Positions 17,420 to 26,305 of a stretch of DNA of 64,000 nucleotides are shown here, piece by piece. The number at the start of each line of letters is the position of its first letter. The stretch's first letter is position 1. Position numbers and translations under genes: made by a program. Source of the DNA: Candidatus Gemmiger stercoravium (GTDB taxonomy: Bacteria; Bacillota; Clostridia; Oscillospirales; Ruminococcaceae); contig DWWE01000052.1 of assembly GCA_019119835.1 (NCBI GenBank), forward strand, positions 1 to 64,000, in the 5' to 3' direction. The notes beneath the pieces were generated by a model. The model made no database searches. It saw nothing but the letters and a program-made list of their open reading frames with translations, and was not told the DNA's origin.

Positions 17420-17926
17420 TTACAGCCAGAGCCCGACCAGCGCAAACCCCAGCCAGGCCGCGGCGCCGCCGAAGACCAGCCCGGCCAGCACGTCGGAAGG
17501 GTAGTGGGCGCCGGTGAGCACCCGGCTCACCGCGATGACAAGGGCCAGCGCCGCCAGCACCGCCGCCAGCGCCGGGGCAAAGTACCAGGCCGACACCGCA
17601 ATGCCGGCCGCCGAAAAGCAGTGCCGGCTGGGGAAGCTCTGGCCCCTGGTGTCCTTGGGGAAGAGGGGCGCAAAGCCCAGGGCCTCGTAGGGGCGGGGGC
17701 GGTTGATGCCGCGGCGCAGCAGGGTGCCCAGCCCGAACACCGCCGCCGGCACCCCGGCCATCGGCAGCAGCAGCGGCTGCCGGGTGAAGGCCAGCCAGGC
17801 CAGCAGCCCGATGTACAGCGCGTACACCCCCGCCACCGCCCCGCCGCTGACCGCACGCAGCGCCGCCCGGGCCGCCGGGCGGGCGTTGAACCAGCGAAAA
17901 ACGGCCTGATATGCGTTTGCCCCCAC
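17420..17926 (-). CDS. PAP2-family membrane phosphatase
   Basis: 168 aa with five to six membrane helices. All three PAP2 motifs are present: 'RRGINRPRP' (KxxxxxxRP-like), 'PSRH' and 'SRVLTGAHYPSD'. Likely a lipid pyrophosphate phosphatase, possibly undecaprenyl pyrophosphate recycling for the wall and glycan pathways encoded nearby; the substrate is not decided by sequence. The start is GTG with a G-rich ribosome site (GGGGGGA) upstream. Confidence 0.92.
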   Translation of the reverse strand: MGANAYQAVFRWFNARPAARAALRAVSGGAVAGVYALYIGLLAWLAFTRQPLLLPMAGVPAAVFGLGTLLRRGINRPRPYEALGFAPLFPKDTRGQSFPSRHCFSAAGIAVSAWYFAPALAAVLAALALVIAVSRVLTGAHYPSDVLAGLVFGGAAAWLGFALVGLWL

Positions 17927-18159
17927 GGTCCGTCCCCCCTTTGCAAGACCTGTGTTCCCGGTTCACGCCGGGCCGCCCCGGCGCCGCCCACCGTGTCCGC
18001 CGGCTACCCGGCATCGTCGCGGCAGCGGGCCGCTTTCGGCAGGCTCCCCGCCGGGTCGGCTGCGGCCATCTTCCCGGGTGCCTCCGAACGCTTCCCGGCA
18101 GTTTTGATGAATCCGATCCGGAATCTGCTCTATCCTAGCATACCATCCCCCCGCCGCGC

Positions 18160-18189
18160 TTGTCAAACCCCGGTCCGGGAAGGTATAAT
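18160..18189 (+). promoter_or_regulatory. promoter of the ligase-like gene
   Basis: TTGTCA, 18-nt spacer, TATAAT. The gap 17927-18159 before it holds nothing I can name. Confidence 0.65.
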
Positions 18190-18246
18190 AAAGGGTATGC
18201 CGGCCGGAAGGGGCGGGCTGTTTTGAAAATTTGGGAGGACCTGTCC

Positions 18247-19563
18247 ATGTTTCTCTTTGCCAATCTCCTGCTGCTGGCCCTGTTTGCGGCGGCAGCCTGC
18301 GACCTCTGGCTGGGGGTGCGCCGCGCCGCGGCCGGCCCCGGCCGGCTGGGCCGTGCCCTGCAAAACCTCTGGCGGCAGGAGCATCTGCTCTTCGGCGGCT
18401 GGGGCAGCGGCTGGCGGACCCGGGCCGGCGCTGTATTGTTCTGCGTGGGGCTGGGCGCCTATGAACTCAGCGTGGCCTTCTGCAACAGCATGGCGCGGGA
18501 CGCCTGGCCCTGGGTGCAGGGGGTGCTCTCCCCGCTGCTGGATGGGGTGGCTTTCGGCTGTTTCGGGCTCAAGATCCTGCTGGGCACCCGTTACAACTGG
18601 CGGCAGCTGGGGCTGGCCGGGGCGCTGTATTTCATTGCCCGGTGGGTCCATTTCAACGCCCACAACATCTGGTGGATCGGGCTGGTGGTGGCGGTGCTGG
18701 CCGCCAAGGACCTGCCGCTGAAAAAGCCGCTGACCGTCTTTGTGGCCGTCGGCGCCGCCGCGATGCTGCTGGTGGCCGGGCTGAACGCAGCCGGCGTCCT
18801 GCCCCCGCCGCCGGACCTGGCCACCGAGCGGAATGTGTATGAATCCCGCAGCACCTACGGCTACGGCCACCCCAACACCTTCGGCGGGCTGCTGTTCGGG
18901 CTGCTGCTGGCCTGGACCATGCTCCGGTCCCGGCGGCCCCGCTGGGTGGACGCCGGGCTGGTAGCCGCCTTGTCGGTGTTTCTGCTGGTGGGGCCGGCCT
19001 CCCGGTCGGCGGGGCTGGCGGGGCTGGCGCTGGCCGCCGGGCTGGCGCTGTGCCGCCTTTGGGGCCGGCGGCCGCTGCCCCGCCCCCTGCCCTGGCTGGG
19101 CGCGGCGGTGGTGCCGGCCATGGCGGCGGTAAGTTATCTGCTGCCCCTGCTGTTCGTCAAGGTGGGGCCCTGGTGGTCGGACCTGTCCCCCGCCTGGCTG
19201 TCCCGGCTGGACAGTATGCTCAACGGCCGGCTCTCGATGATCTGGTGCGCCTACCATGTCTATCCTCTGCGGATTGCCGGGCAGCCGCTTTTGGACTGGC
19301 CGGCGCTGGACAACAGCTTTCTGTTCACCTTCTACCAGTTCGGCCCGGTGGTGGCGCTGCTGCTGGCGGTGGGGCTGATGATCGCGCTGTGGGGTTATGC
19401 CCGGCGCGGGGAGCCGGTGCTGCTGGTCTGCCTGGTGGTCATGCTGATCTACGCTTTCATGGAATGCCAGAGTTTCCACCTGACCACCAACCCGGCGGCG
19501 CTGCTGCTGGCCGGCGTGGTGTTCGCGCTGCCGCCGGCGCGCTGGCTTCCCGACCAGGACTGA
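18247..19563 (+). CDS. O-antigen ligase/polymerase-like membrane protein
   Basis: 438 aa with 11-12 hydrophobic helices and a larger extracytoplasmic loop near 'NVYESRSTYGYGHPNTFGG', which resembles the polymerase/ligase loop of Wzy/WaaL-like proteins ('GHPN' is typical of Firmicute polymerases). It may polymerise or ligate a lipid-linked glycan on the outer face of the membrane. GGGAGGA lies 7 nt before the ATG. It is followed at 66 bp by an acyltransferase gene, a frequent partner in surface-glycan modification. Confidence 0.72.
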   Translation: MFLFANLLLLALFAAAACDLWLGVRRAAAGPGRLGRALQNLWRQEHLLFGGWGSGWRTRAGAVLFCVGLGAYELSVAFCNSMARDAWPWVQGVLSPLLDGVAFGCFGLKILLGTRYNWRQLGLAGALYFIARWVHFNAHNIWWIGLVVAVLAAKDLPLKKPLTVFVAVGAAAMLLVAGLNAAGVLPPPPDLATERNVYESRSTYGYGHPNTFGGLLFGLLLAWTMLRSRRPRWVDAGLVAALSVFLLVGPASRSAGLAGLALAAGLALCRLWGRRPLPRPLPWLGAAVVPAMAAVSYLLPLLFVKVGPWWSDLSPAWLSRLDSMLNGRLSMIWCAYHVYPLRIAGQPLLDWPALDNSFLFTFYQFGPVVALLLAVGLMIALWGYARRGEPVLLVCLVVMLIYAFMECQSFHLTTNPAALLLAGVVFALPPARWLPDQD

Positions 19564-19629
19564 CCCGACCGTGAAAAGACGGCCGCTTCCCATGGTTTTC
19601 TTCGTTCACCGACACGGAGGATTTCTCCC

Positions 19630-20697
19630 ATGACGTTTGCTTCAATCACCAGCCCTCCCTCCACACGGATTGCAGCGCTGGACACCGCCCGCGGTTTTGC
19701 CATCCTTTCGGTGGTCGCCTCCCACGCCCTTCTGATGCCCGAACAGATCGGCAGCTGGATCTATGAATTTTATGTTCCGCTGTTTTTCATCCTGGCCGGC
19801 TACCTGGCCCGTCCCGGGCATGTCCGCAGCCGCCTGACCGGGATGGTCCGCTCCTATTTTGTGACCTGCGGTGCCCTGTTAGCGATCTGGGCCGTGCTCT
19901 ATCCGCTGCGCGGCGAACAACTCTCCCTGCTGCCCCGTGCAGTCCTCAGCATTCTGTACGGCCGCTTTTATGATCCAGCGCTCCCCTTTCTGACCACCTG
20001 CTGCTGGACCGGTCAGCTCTGGTTCCTGACCCTTCTGTGTACTGCCACCCTTCTGTTCTATCTTCTCCGCCGGCTGACCGACGCCCATCCGGCCTGTCTG
20101 GCGGGCGTCCTGATCATGCTGCTGGCAGCCGCTCAGCTGCTCCGGCAGCTGCCCTTTCTGCTGCCGTGGTGTGTGGATACCGCGCCTTTGGGCGCCGCCT
20201 ACCTGCTGGCAGGGCAATGGCTGGCCCGTCAGGATTTTGCGCGGCGGCCCCTGCATGGCAAAATGCCGCTGTTGCTGGCGTTTTGCCTACTCATCTATCT
20301 GGCCCTGCACGATACTTACGACCTGAATCTGCGCCTGTACGGCCGTTTTGAAGACCTGCGCGGCCCGGCCGCCTTCTTCCTGGCCGGCACAGCCGGCAGC
20401 ATCCTCTGCCTAGCGCTCTGCGTGGCCGTCGCGCAGCTGCCGGTGCTCGGCAGCATCCTGCGCCGGGCCGGGCAGCACAGCATGCCGATCTTCTGCTGGC
20501 ACATTTTCTGGCTGTGGTTCATGGATTCTGTGCGCATCCGTCTGCCGGCGATTTTCTCCGGAAGTCCTGCCGGGCAGCTGCTCTACGCGGTCCTGGCCCT
20601 GGTGGCGGTCCCACTGCTCTGTGTCGGCACTGTGGCGCTGGGACAGTGGTCCTGTCGTCAGGTCAGGCAGTTTCTTCTTTCTCGATCAGCCGGGTAA
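19630..20697 (+). CDS. family 3 membrane acyltransferase (OafA/WecH-like)
   Basis: 355 aa with about ten helices. The N-terminal 'RIAALDTARGFAILSVVASHALL' holds the catalytic-type Arg/Asp/His segment of acyltransferase_3 proteins, and 'FYVPLFFILAGYL' follows as in the family. It probably O-acetylates a sugar on a lipid-linked or surface glycan. Base and codon use is visibly less GC-biased than neighbours (more T-ending codons such as CTT, GTT, TTT), hinting at more recent acquisition. GGAGG is 9 nt upstream of the ATG. Confidence 0.88.
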   Translation: MTFASITSPPSTRIAALDTARGFAILSVVASHALLMPEQIGSWIYEFYVPLFFILAGYLARPGHVRSRLTGMVRSYFVTCGALLAIWAVLYPLRGEQLSLLPRAVLSILYGRFYDPALPFLTTCCWTGQLWFLTLLCTATLLFYLLRRLTDAHPACLAGVLIMLLAAAQLLRQLPFLLPWCVDTAPLGAAYLLAGQWLARQDFARRPLHGKMPLLLAFCLLIYLALHDTYDLNLRLYGRFEDLRGPAAFFLAGTAGSILCLALCVAVAQLPVLGSILRRAGQHSMPIFCWHIFWLWFMDSVRIRLPAIFSGSPAGQLLYAVLALVAVPLLCVGTVALGQWSCRQVRQFLLSRSAG

Positions 20698-20745
20698 ATG
20701 CCGCGGCACCGCCGTTTTTTGTTTTCCCCTGGCAAAAAAGTCAAA

Positions 20746-20792
20746 AAGAATCCCCTCTGACCGGGCATCTGCCCACCTCAGAGGGGATTCTT
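20746..20792. terminator. bidirectional terminator hairpin
   Basis: AAGAATCCCCTCTGA pairs with TCAGAGGGGATTCTT over a 17-nt loop that contains GGGC/GCCC. It lies between convergent genes, with A and T runs on either side. The rest of 20793-20929 is a GC-rich spacer without features. Confidence 0.7.
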
Positions 20793-20929
20793 CCGTCTCA
20801 TTTCCCCCGCGTTTTCGCGGCGGGGAAACGCATCCGCCCCCGGCCGGGCGGCGGGCGCCGGGGCGGGGGCGGACGGAAAGGTTTTCCTTGCTGCGCTGTC
20901 AGGGCGCAGTCAGGCGCGGCTTGCGGCGA

Positions 20930-21928
20930 TTATTCCGCAGCCTGGGCAGCGGCCACGGCGCAGGCGACGGTCATGCCGACCATCGGGTTGTTGCCGGCGC
21001 CGATCAGGCCCATCATCTCAACGTGGGCAGGCACGGAGGAGGAGCCGGCGAACTGGGCGTCGCCGTGCATACGGCCCATGGAGTCGGTCAGGCCATAGGA
21101 AGCCGGGCCGGCGGCCACGTTGTCCGGGTGCAGGGTACGGCCGGTGCCGCCGCCGGAAGCGACGGAGAAGTACTTCTTGCCATTTTCCAGCGCCCACTTC
21201 TTGTAGGTGCCGGCGACCAGATGCTGGAAGCGGGTGGGGTTGGTGGAGTTGCCGGTGATGGAGACTTCCACGCCTTCCTTCTTCATGATGGCAACGCCTT
21301 CCAGCACGTCGTTGGCGCCGTAGCACTTGACGGCCGCACGCTCGCCCTCCGAGTAGGGGGTCTCGCTGACGACGGTCAGTTCGCCGGTCTTGAAGTCGTA
21401 GTCGGTCTTGACATAGGTGAAGCCGTTGATGCGGGAGATGATCATGGCGGCGTCCTTGCCCAGGCCGTTCAGGATGACCCGCAGCGGGGTCTTGCGGACC
21501 TTGTTGGCGGTGCGGGCGATGCCGATGGCGCCCTCGGCGGCGGCGAAGGACTCGTGGCCGGCCAGGAAGGCGAAGCAATGGGTGTCCTCATGCAGCAGCA
21601 TGGCGCCCAGGTTGCCGTGGCCCAGGCCCACATGGCGCTGTTCGGCCACCGAGCCGGGAACGGTGAAGGCTTCCAGGCCCTCGCCGATGGCGGCGGCGCA
21701 CTCGGCCGCGCTCTTCAGGCCGCGCTTGACGGCAATGGCGGTGCCTAGGGTGTAGGCCCAGACGGCATTGTCAAAGCAGATGGGCTGCACGCCGCGGACG
21801 ATCTTGTCGCAGTCGATGCCTTTGGCAAGGAGCATTTCGTTGCAGGCGTCCAGAGATTCGAGGCCGTTCGCTTTCAGGCACTCGTTGATTTTGGGCATGC
21901 GGCGCTCCTGAGATTCAAAAGTAGCCAT
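20930..21928 (-). CDS. GGGtGRT protein
   Basis: 332 aa. It carries the eponymous 'SGGGTGRTLHPDN' near residue 275, with 'AEQRHVGLGHGNLGAML', 'ITGNSTNPTRFQHLVAGTYK' and 'MGLIGAGNNPMVGMTVACAVA', so it is a full-length member of this uncharacterised family of anaerobes. It is encoded 19 bp after a NifU-like Fe-S scaffold gene, the standard partner, so a role in an Fe-S-dependent process is inferred from context. No catalytic mechanism can be stated. The ATG has GGGAGG upstream. Confidence 0.9.
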   Translation of the reverse strand: MATFESQERRMPKINECLKANGLESLDACNEMLLAKGIDCDKIVRGVQPICFDNAVWAYTLGTAIAVKRGLKSAAECAAAIGEGLEAFTVPGSVAEQRHVGLGHGNLGAMLLHEDTHCFAFLAGHESFAAAEGAIGIARTANKVRKTPLRVILNGLGKDAAMIISRINGFTYVKTDYDFKTGELTVVSETPYSEGERAAVKCYGANDVLEGVAIMKKEGVEVSITGNSTNPTRFQHLVAGTYKKWALENGKKYFSVASGGGTGRTLHPDNVAAGPASYGLTDSMGRMHGDAQFAGSSSVPAHVEMMGLIGAGNNPMVGMTVACAVAAAQAAE

Positions 21929-21947
21929 TCGTAAGTACCTCCCTCTC

Positions 21948-22649
21948 TTATTCTTCACGCGGGTCGATGTATTTGACCGCGCCCTGCTCGGCGGAGAACC
22001 GGCCATAGGTGCCGATGTTCTTCTCAAACGCGGTCTTGGGATCGACGCCGTGGCGGATGTTGTCCATCATCTTGCCCAGGTTGACGAACTGGTAGCCGAT
22101 GACCTGATCGTCCTTGTCCACGGCGGTCTTGAGGATGTAGCCCTCGGTCAGCTCCAGGTAACGGACGCCCTTGGCCTTGGTGGAGAAGATGGTGCCGGTC
22201 ATGCTGCGCAGACCCTTGCCCAGGTCGTCAAGACCCGCGCCGATGGGCAGGCCGTCCTCAGAGAAAGCGGTCTGGCTGCGGCCGTAAACGATCTGCAGGA
22301 ACAGCTCGCGCATGGCCACGTTGATGGCGTCGCACACCAGGTCGGTGTTGAGGGCTTCCAGAATGGTCTTGCCGGGCAGGATCTCGCCGGCCATGGCGGC
22401 GGAATGGGTCATGCCGGAGCAGCCGATGGTCTCGACCAGGGCTTCCTCAATGACACCGTTCTTGATGTTCAGGCTCAGCTTGCAGGTGCCCTGCTGCGGA
22501 GCGCACCAGCCCACGCCATGGGTATAGCCGCTGATGTCCGAAATTTGGTAGGCCTTTACCCATTCGCCCTCTTCCGGGATGGGCGCCGGGCCGTGCTTGG
22601 GGCCTTTGGCGATGGGGCACATGGCTTCGACTTGTGCAGAATACGTCAT
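21948..22649 (-). CDS. NifU-like iron-sulfur cluster scaffold family protein
   Basis: 233 aa, a divergent IscU/NifU-N-type fold. The probable ligand Cys residues are in 'GVGWCAPQQGTCKL' and 'ETIGCSGMTHSA'; a further 'TDLVCDAINVAMRELF' resembles the third conserved Cys block. It is larger than IscU (about 130 aa), with an added C-terminal part. It is always seen with a GGGtGRT protein in this group of bacteria, so the pair may act together on an unknown Fe-S target. AAAGGAG precedes the ATG, and a good promoter is upstream. Confidence 0.8.
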   Translation of the reverse strand: MTYSAQVEAMCPIAKGPKHGPAPIPEEGEWVKAYQISDISGYTHGVGWCAPQQGTCKLSLNIKNGVIEEALVETIGCSGMTHSAAMAGEILPGKTILEALNTDLVCDAINVAMRELFLQIVYGRSQTAFSEDGLPIGAGLDDLGKGLRSMTGTIFSTKAKGVRYLELTEGYILKTAVDKDDQVIGYQFVNLGKMMDNIRHGVDPKTAFEKNIGTYGRFSAEQGAVKYIDPREE

Positions 22650-22764
22650 AATTTTCTCTCCTTTGCCTTTAGTGGTGCGCCTGGGATGCGGGAGCTCAGG
22701 CGAACGCTTGCAGACCGCCGGGCAAAGCCGGCAATCCCTTGTGAACGGATTCACAGCCAGTTTT

Positions 22765-22793
22765 ATTATAAGACCATCTTCGCCATTTTTCAA
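22765..22793 (-). promoter_or_regulatory. promoter of the NifU-like/GGGtGRT operon
   Basis: On the - strand: TTGAAA, 17-nt spacer, TATAAT. The remaining 22794-22990 forms the leader region of the divergent superoxide reductase gene; no clear + strand promoter was found there. Confidence 0.75.
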
Positions 22794-22990
22794 GGTGTAT
22801 CCGGCAGGAGTTGCAGGAAGTTTTGCTTTTTTGCCTGCCTGCGTGCCGCATCCGCACCGTTTATTGCCGTGGCAACAGAATCCCGGCCGGATTTCCGGTA
22901 CACTGGGGTTGCAAGCAAAGCTCCGGGCGCCCGGCGCCCGGCCCAACCCAAAAAGCAACCAAGATTCAGATAGATACGGAGGGACCTGTT

Positions 22991-23365
22991 ATGAAGATTT
23001 ATCGCTGCACCCACTGCGGCAACATTGCCGTTCTGCTGCATGACGCCGGCGTGCCGCTGGTCTGCTGCGGCCAGAAGATGGAGGCGCTGATCCCCGGCAG
23101 CGTGGACGCCGCCCAGGAGAAGCATGTGCCGGCCGTGACCCGCACCGGCAGCACCGTGGAGGTGACTGTCGGCTCGGTGGAGCACCCGATGCTGGCCGAA
23201 CACTGGATCGAGTGGATCCTGCTGGAGACCGACCGGGGCTACGCCGTCCGCCGCCTGAGCCCCGGCGCCGCCCCCAGGGCTTCCTTCCTGCTGGGCGACG
23301 GCGAGACCCCCAAGACGGTCTACGCCTACTGCAACCTGCACGGGCTGTGGAAGACCGAGCTGTAA
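22991..23365 (+). CDS. desulfoferrodoxin (2Fe superoxide reductase)
   Basis: 124 aa. It reduces superoxide to peroxide without making oxygen, the usual anaerobe defence. The N-terminal desulforedoxin domain has 'CTHCGN' and 'LVCCG' as iron ligands. The SOR domain has the catalytic centre His residues in 'EKHVP', 'EHPM' and 'EHWI', plus the Cys and His of 'YCNLHGLWK'. The family's Glu-Lys loop ('QEKHVP') is present. The ATG follows GGAGG. It is divergent from the NifU-like operon and ends at a strong terminator. Confidence 0.95.
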   Translation: MKIYRCTHCGNIAVLLHDAGVPLVCCGQKMEALIPGSVDAAQEKHVPAVTRTGSTVEVTVGSVEHPMLAEHWIEWILLETDRGYAVRRLSPGAAPRASFLLGDGETPKTVYAYCNLHGLWKTEL

Positions 23366-23420
23366 GGTTTCGGCCAGGCTGACAGACACTTTCTCAACTT
23401 TCTCTGAAAATACGCACCCA

Positions 23421-23458
23421 AAAAGGCGCGGGGACCCGCAAGGGTCCCCGCGCCTTTT
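23421..23458. terminator. strong bidirectional terminator
   Basis: AAAAGGCGCGGGGACCC, GCAA loop, GGGTCCCCGCGCCTTTT. It lies between convergent genes. Confidence 0.9.
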
Positions 23459-23490
23459 ACATGTATGGCCGGCAGCCCGGCGGCGACGCC

Positions 23491-23766
23491 TCACCACACC
23501 GCCCGGGTCAGCGGGCAGTGCATGTCAAGGCGGGCGGCGCGCATCTCCACATAGCAGCCGCAGGCCATGCAGGTGCCGTTGTCCAGGTTTTCGCAGCGGC
23601 GGCAGCCCTCCAGGCGGCGGGCGTACTCCCCGTCCGGCGTGCGCCGGGCCGGGGGCAGCGCGGCCCGGTAGCGCACCACGCTGGCGTAATAGTCGTTCTC
23701 CCCCGCCATGTCCTGCAAAAGACAGCGGCGGCAGATGCGCCGGGGCGCCGGGTCAGTGGGCCGCAT
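23491..23766 (-). CDS. small Cys-rich protein, DUF6171-like
   Basis: 91 aa with eight Cys residues in '[10 protein letters not shown]', '[26 protein letters not shown]' and 'MHCPL', arranged like a zinc- or Fe-S-binding domain. The pattern resembles the DUF6171 family; function unknown. Its start overlaps the end of the ribulose-phosphate epimerase gene by 14 bp, so it is translationally coupled to it, but I see no mechanistic link. Confidence 0.7.
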   Translation of the reverse strand: MRPTDPAPRRICRRCLLQDMAGENDYYASVVRYRAALPPARRTPDGEYARRLEGCRRCENLDNGTCMACGCYVEMRAARLDMHCPLTRAVW

Positions 23767-24466
23767 CGGTCTTCTGCCCGTAGTAGGCGTTGGGGCCGTG
23801 CTTGCGGGAATAGTGCTTGTCCTGCAGGTACTGGGGCGCCGGGGCGGCGGCCGGGTCCACCTGGCGGGTCAGCAGGGCCATCCGGGCCACCTCCTCCAGC
23901 ACAACGGCATGGTAGACCGCCTGGGCCGGGTCCTTGCCCCAGGTGAAGGGGCCGTGGCTGTGGCAGATCACGCCGGGCACCGCCGCCGGGTCCAGGCCGC
24001 GGCCGCGGAAGGTCTCGACGATGATCCGACCGGTGTTTTTCTCGTAGTCCTCCTCCAGTTCGGCCTGGCGCAGATGCCGCGCACAGGGGATCGGACCGTA
24101 GAAGTAGTCGGCGTGGGTGGTGCCGTAGCAGGGGATGTCCTGCCCGGCCTGGGCCCAGGCCACCGCATAGGCGCTGTGGGTGTGGACGATGCCCCCCACT
24201 TCGGGGAAAGCCCGGTAGAGTTCCAGGTGGGTCTTGGTGTCGGAGGAAGGGTTCAGCGCCCCTTCGACGGTGCGGCCGGTCTCCAGGTCCACCAGGACGA
24301 GATCCTCCGGGGTGAGGTCCTCATAGGCGACGCCGGAAGGCTTGATGACCACCAGGCCCCGTTCCCGGTCGATGCCCGAGACATTGCCCCAGGTGAAGGT
24401 GACGAGGCCGTGTTTCGGCAGGTCCAGATTGGCCTGCCAGACGAGTTTTCGCAGATGTTTGAGCAT
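23753..24466 (-). CDS. araD: L-ribulose-5-phosphate 4-epimerase
   Basis: 237 aa, class II aldolase fold. It converts L-ribulose-5-P to D-xylulose-5-P, the last step of L-arabinose entry into the pentose phosphate pathway. Zn ligands are in '[16 protein letters not shown]' and '[13 protein letters not shown]'; 'WGNVSGID' and '[10 protein letters not shown]' form the substrate phosphate site. Full length, with GGGGG upstream of the ATG. It is divergent from the GH51 arabinofuranosidase gene, which would release the arabinose that this pathway uses; araA and araB are not in this window. Confidence 0.93.
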   Translation of the reverse strand: MLKHLRKLVWQANLDLPKHGLVTFTWGNVSGIDRERGLVVIKPSGVAYEDLTPEDLVLVDLETGRTVEGALNPSSDTKTHLELYRAFPEVGGIVHTHSAYAVAWAQAGQDIPCYGTTHADYFYGPIPCARHLRQAELEEDYEKNTGRIIVETFRGRGLDPAAVPGVICHSHGPFTWGKDPAQAVYHAVVLEEVARMALLTRQVDPAAAPAPQYLQDKHYSRKHGPNAYYGQKTDAAH

Positions 24467-24492
24467 GGATGTACCCCCTTGCGGCAGAGATT

Positions 24493-24515
24493 CCGGCCGC
24501 CGCTGCGGCGGCCGG
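24493..24515. promoter_or_regulatory. perfect palindrome in the araD leader (possible operator)
   Basis: CCGGCCGCCGC-T-GCGGCGGCCGG: 11-bp arms with a single-base centre, between the araD -10 box and start codon. It fits a repressor site or an RNA hairpin. Confidence 0.45.
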
Positions 24516-24530
24516 GGAACTTTGTCCTAT

Positions 24531-24559
24531 ATTGTACCCGATTTGCCGCGGCATTTCCA
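24531..24559 (-). promoter_or_regulatory. araD promoter
   Basis: On the - strand: TGGAAA, 17-nt spacer, TACAAT. Confidence 0.55.
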
Positions 24560-24622
24560 CCGCCTGGTGCTGGAATATTGATTATTTCCGGGTACTTTTG
24601 TTCCAAAAAACGCGGCGCCCGC

Positions 24623-24651
24623 TTGTTTTCCGGCCGGGGCGCCCGTATAAT
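24623..24651 (+). promoter_or_regulatory. arabinofuranosidase gene promoter
   Basis: TTGTTT, 17-nt spacer, TATAAT. AAGGAGG follows about 33 nt later. Confidence 0.7.
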
Positions 24652-24696
24652 GGGGACAAAATCGGGCGCGCCGCCCGGTATGCAAGGAGGTTCTTT

Positions 24697-26151
24697 ATGG
24701 CACAAATCTTCATCAACGGCAACCGGTCCGCCGGCACCATCAACAAGAATATCTACGGGCAGTTTGCCGAGCACCTGGGCCGCTGCATCTACGGCGGGCT
24801 GGCCAACGCCGACGGCAGCCCCCGCGCCGACGCCGTGGCCGCCCTGCGGGAACTGGGCGTGCCGGTGCTGCGCTGGCCCGGCGGCTGCTTTGCCGACACC
24901 TACCACTGGAAGGACGGCATCGGCCCCAAAGAGACCCGCAAGGCCATCGTGAACACCAACTGGGGCGGCGTGACCGAGACCAACGCCTTCGGCACCCACG
25001 AATTCCTTGAAGTATGCCGCCAGATCGGCTGCGACGCCTACATTTCGGGCAATGTGGGCAGCGGCACCGTGCAGGAGTTTTCCGACTGGGTGGAGTACTG
25101 CAACATGCCCGGGCGGTCCCCGATGGCCGACCTGCGCCGGGAAAACGGCCGGGCAGAGCCTTTCGGGGTGCGGTACTGGGGCATCGGCAACGAAAACTGG
25201 GGCTGCGGGGGCAACATGCGGCCGGAATACTACGCCGACCTGTGCCGCCAGTACGCCACCTTCCTGCGCAGCTACGCGCCCGAACTGCAGCCGTACAAGA
25301 TCGCCACCGGCGCCAGCGTGGCCGACTACAACTGGACCCGCACGGTGGTGGAGATGGCCTGGCGGCAGATCGACGCCATCAGCCTGCACCACTATTCGAT
25401 GGCCGGGCCTTCGCCCTGCGGCAGCGCCACCGATTTTTCCCGCCGGGAACTGTACGACGTGCTGCGCAGCGCGATGCGGATGGAGGAACTGGTGGACAAC
25501 CACAGCCGCCTGATCAAGATGCACGGCCACGGCAAGCAGATCGGGCTGGTGGTGGATGAGTGGGGCACCTGGTTTGAGGTGGAGCCCGGCACCAACCCCG
25601 GCTTCCTGTACCAGCAGAACACGATGCGGGACGCGCTGGTGGCGGCGCTGACGCTGAACATCTTCAACAACCACTGCGACACGGTGGTGATGGCCAACAT
25701 CGCCCAGGTGGCCAACGTGCTGCAGGCGATGATCCTGACCGAAGGGGACCGGCTGCTGCTGACCCCCACCTACCATGTGTTCCGGATGTACAAGGCCCAC
25801 CAGAACGCCTGCCAGCTGGAAAGCTACGCCGAGACCCGCCTGCTGGAGGGCGAGGCCGAAGGTCTGCCCGACCTGCAGGTTTCGGCCAGCCGGCAGGCGG
25901 ACGGCCGGGTTCTGGTGACGGCGGCTCACCTGGACGACGCGGCCTCGCTGCCGGTGACGGTGCGGCTGGGCGGCGTGCGCCCCGCCGCCGTGCAGGGCCT
26001 GGTGCTGGCCGGCGCCCCCGGCGCCCACAACACCTTTGAGGCCCCCGCCGCCGTGGCCCCCCGGCCGCTGAACACCCTGCCGACCGACGACGGGTTTACC
26101 GCCCTGCTGCCCCCCTGCAGCGTGGCGGCCTTCACCCTGACCCCGGCCTGA
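24697..26151 (+). CDS. alpha-L-arabinofuranosidase, GH51
   Basis: 484 aa, an intracellular enzyme (no signal peptide) that frees arabinose from arabino-oligosaccharides. The TIM barrel begins 'NIYGQFAEHLGRCIYGG', a GH51 hallmark. The acid/base Glu is in 'WGIGNENWGCGG' (about 167-178) and the nucleophile Glu in 'VVDEWGTWFE' (about 286). 'LRWPGGCFADTYHWKDGIGP' is conserved in the active site, and a C-terminal beta-sandwich ends the protein. Length is normal. AAGGAGG lies 6 nt before the ATG. It forms a divergent pair with araD. Confidence 0.95.
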   Translation: MAQIFINGNRSAGTINKNIYGQFAEHLGRCIYGGLANADGSPRADAVAALRELGVPVLRWPGGCFADTYHWKDGIGPKETRKAIVNTNWGGVTETNAFGTHEFLEVCRQIGCDAYISGNVGSGTVQEFSDWVEYCNMPGRSPMADLRRENGRAEPFGVRYWGIGNENWGCGGNMRPEYYADLCRQYATFLRSYAPELQPYKIATGASVADYNWTRTVVEMAWRQIDAISLHHYSMAGPSPCGSATDFSRRELYDVLRSAMRMEELVDNHSRLIKMHGHGKQIGLVVDEWGTWFEVEPGTNPGFLYQQNTMRDALVAALTLNIFNNHCDTVVMANIAQVANVLQAMILTEGDRLLLTPTYHVFRMYKAHQNACQLESYAETRLLEGEAEGLPDLQVSASRQADGRVLVTAAHLDDAASLPVTVRLGGVRPAAVQGLVLAGAPGAHNTFEAPAAVAPRPLNTLPTDDGFTALLPPCSVAAFTLTPA

Positions 26152-26244
26152 ACGCCGGCGGCAAAGCAGGTCCGGCCGCCGCGCAAACGGCTTTCAGGCC
26201 GCAGCGCCCCGGCAGACCGCTGCCTTTTCATTTTCAACAGAAGA

Positions 26245-26289
26245 CCGCCCCGCGGCGCCCGGTTCTCGGGGGCCGCGGGGCGGATTTTT
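26245..26289. terminator. terminator
   Basis: CCGCCCCGCGGC pairs with GCCGCGGGGCGG, followed by ATTTTTT. It lies between convergent genes. Confidence 0.85.
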
Positions 26290-26305
26290 TGTGCCGGGCC
26301 GGCTG

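Noticed and set aside
18247-20697. Wzx/Wzy-type assembly for the glycan locus
   Set aside because: The ligase/polymerase-like protein is about 17 kb from the glycosyltransferases and no flippase was seen; the ABC exporter inside the locus is the better-supported route.
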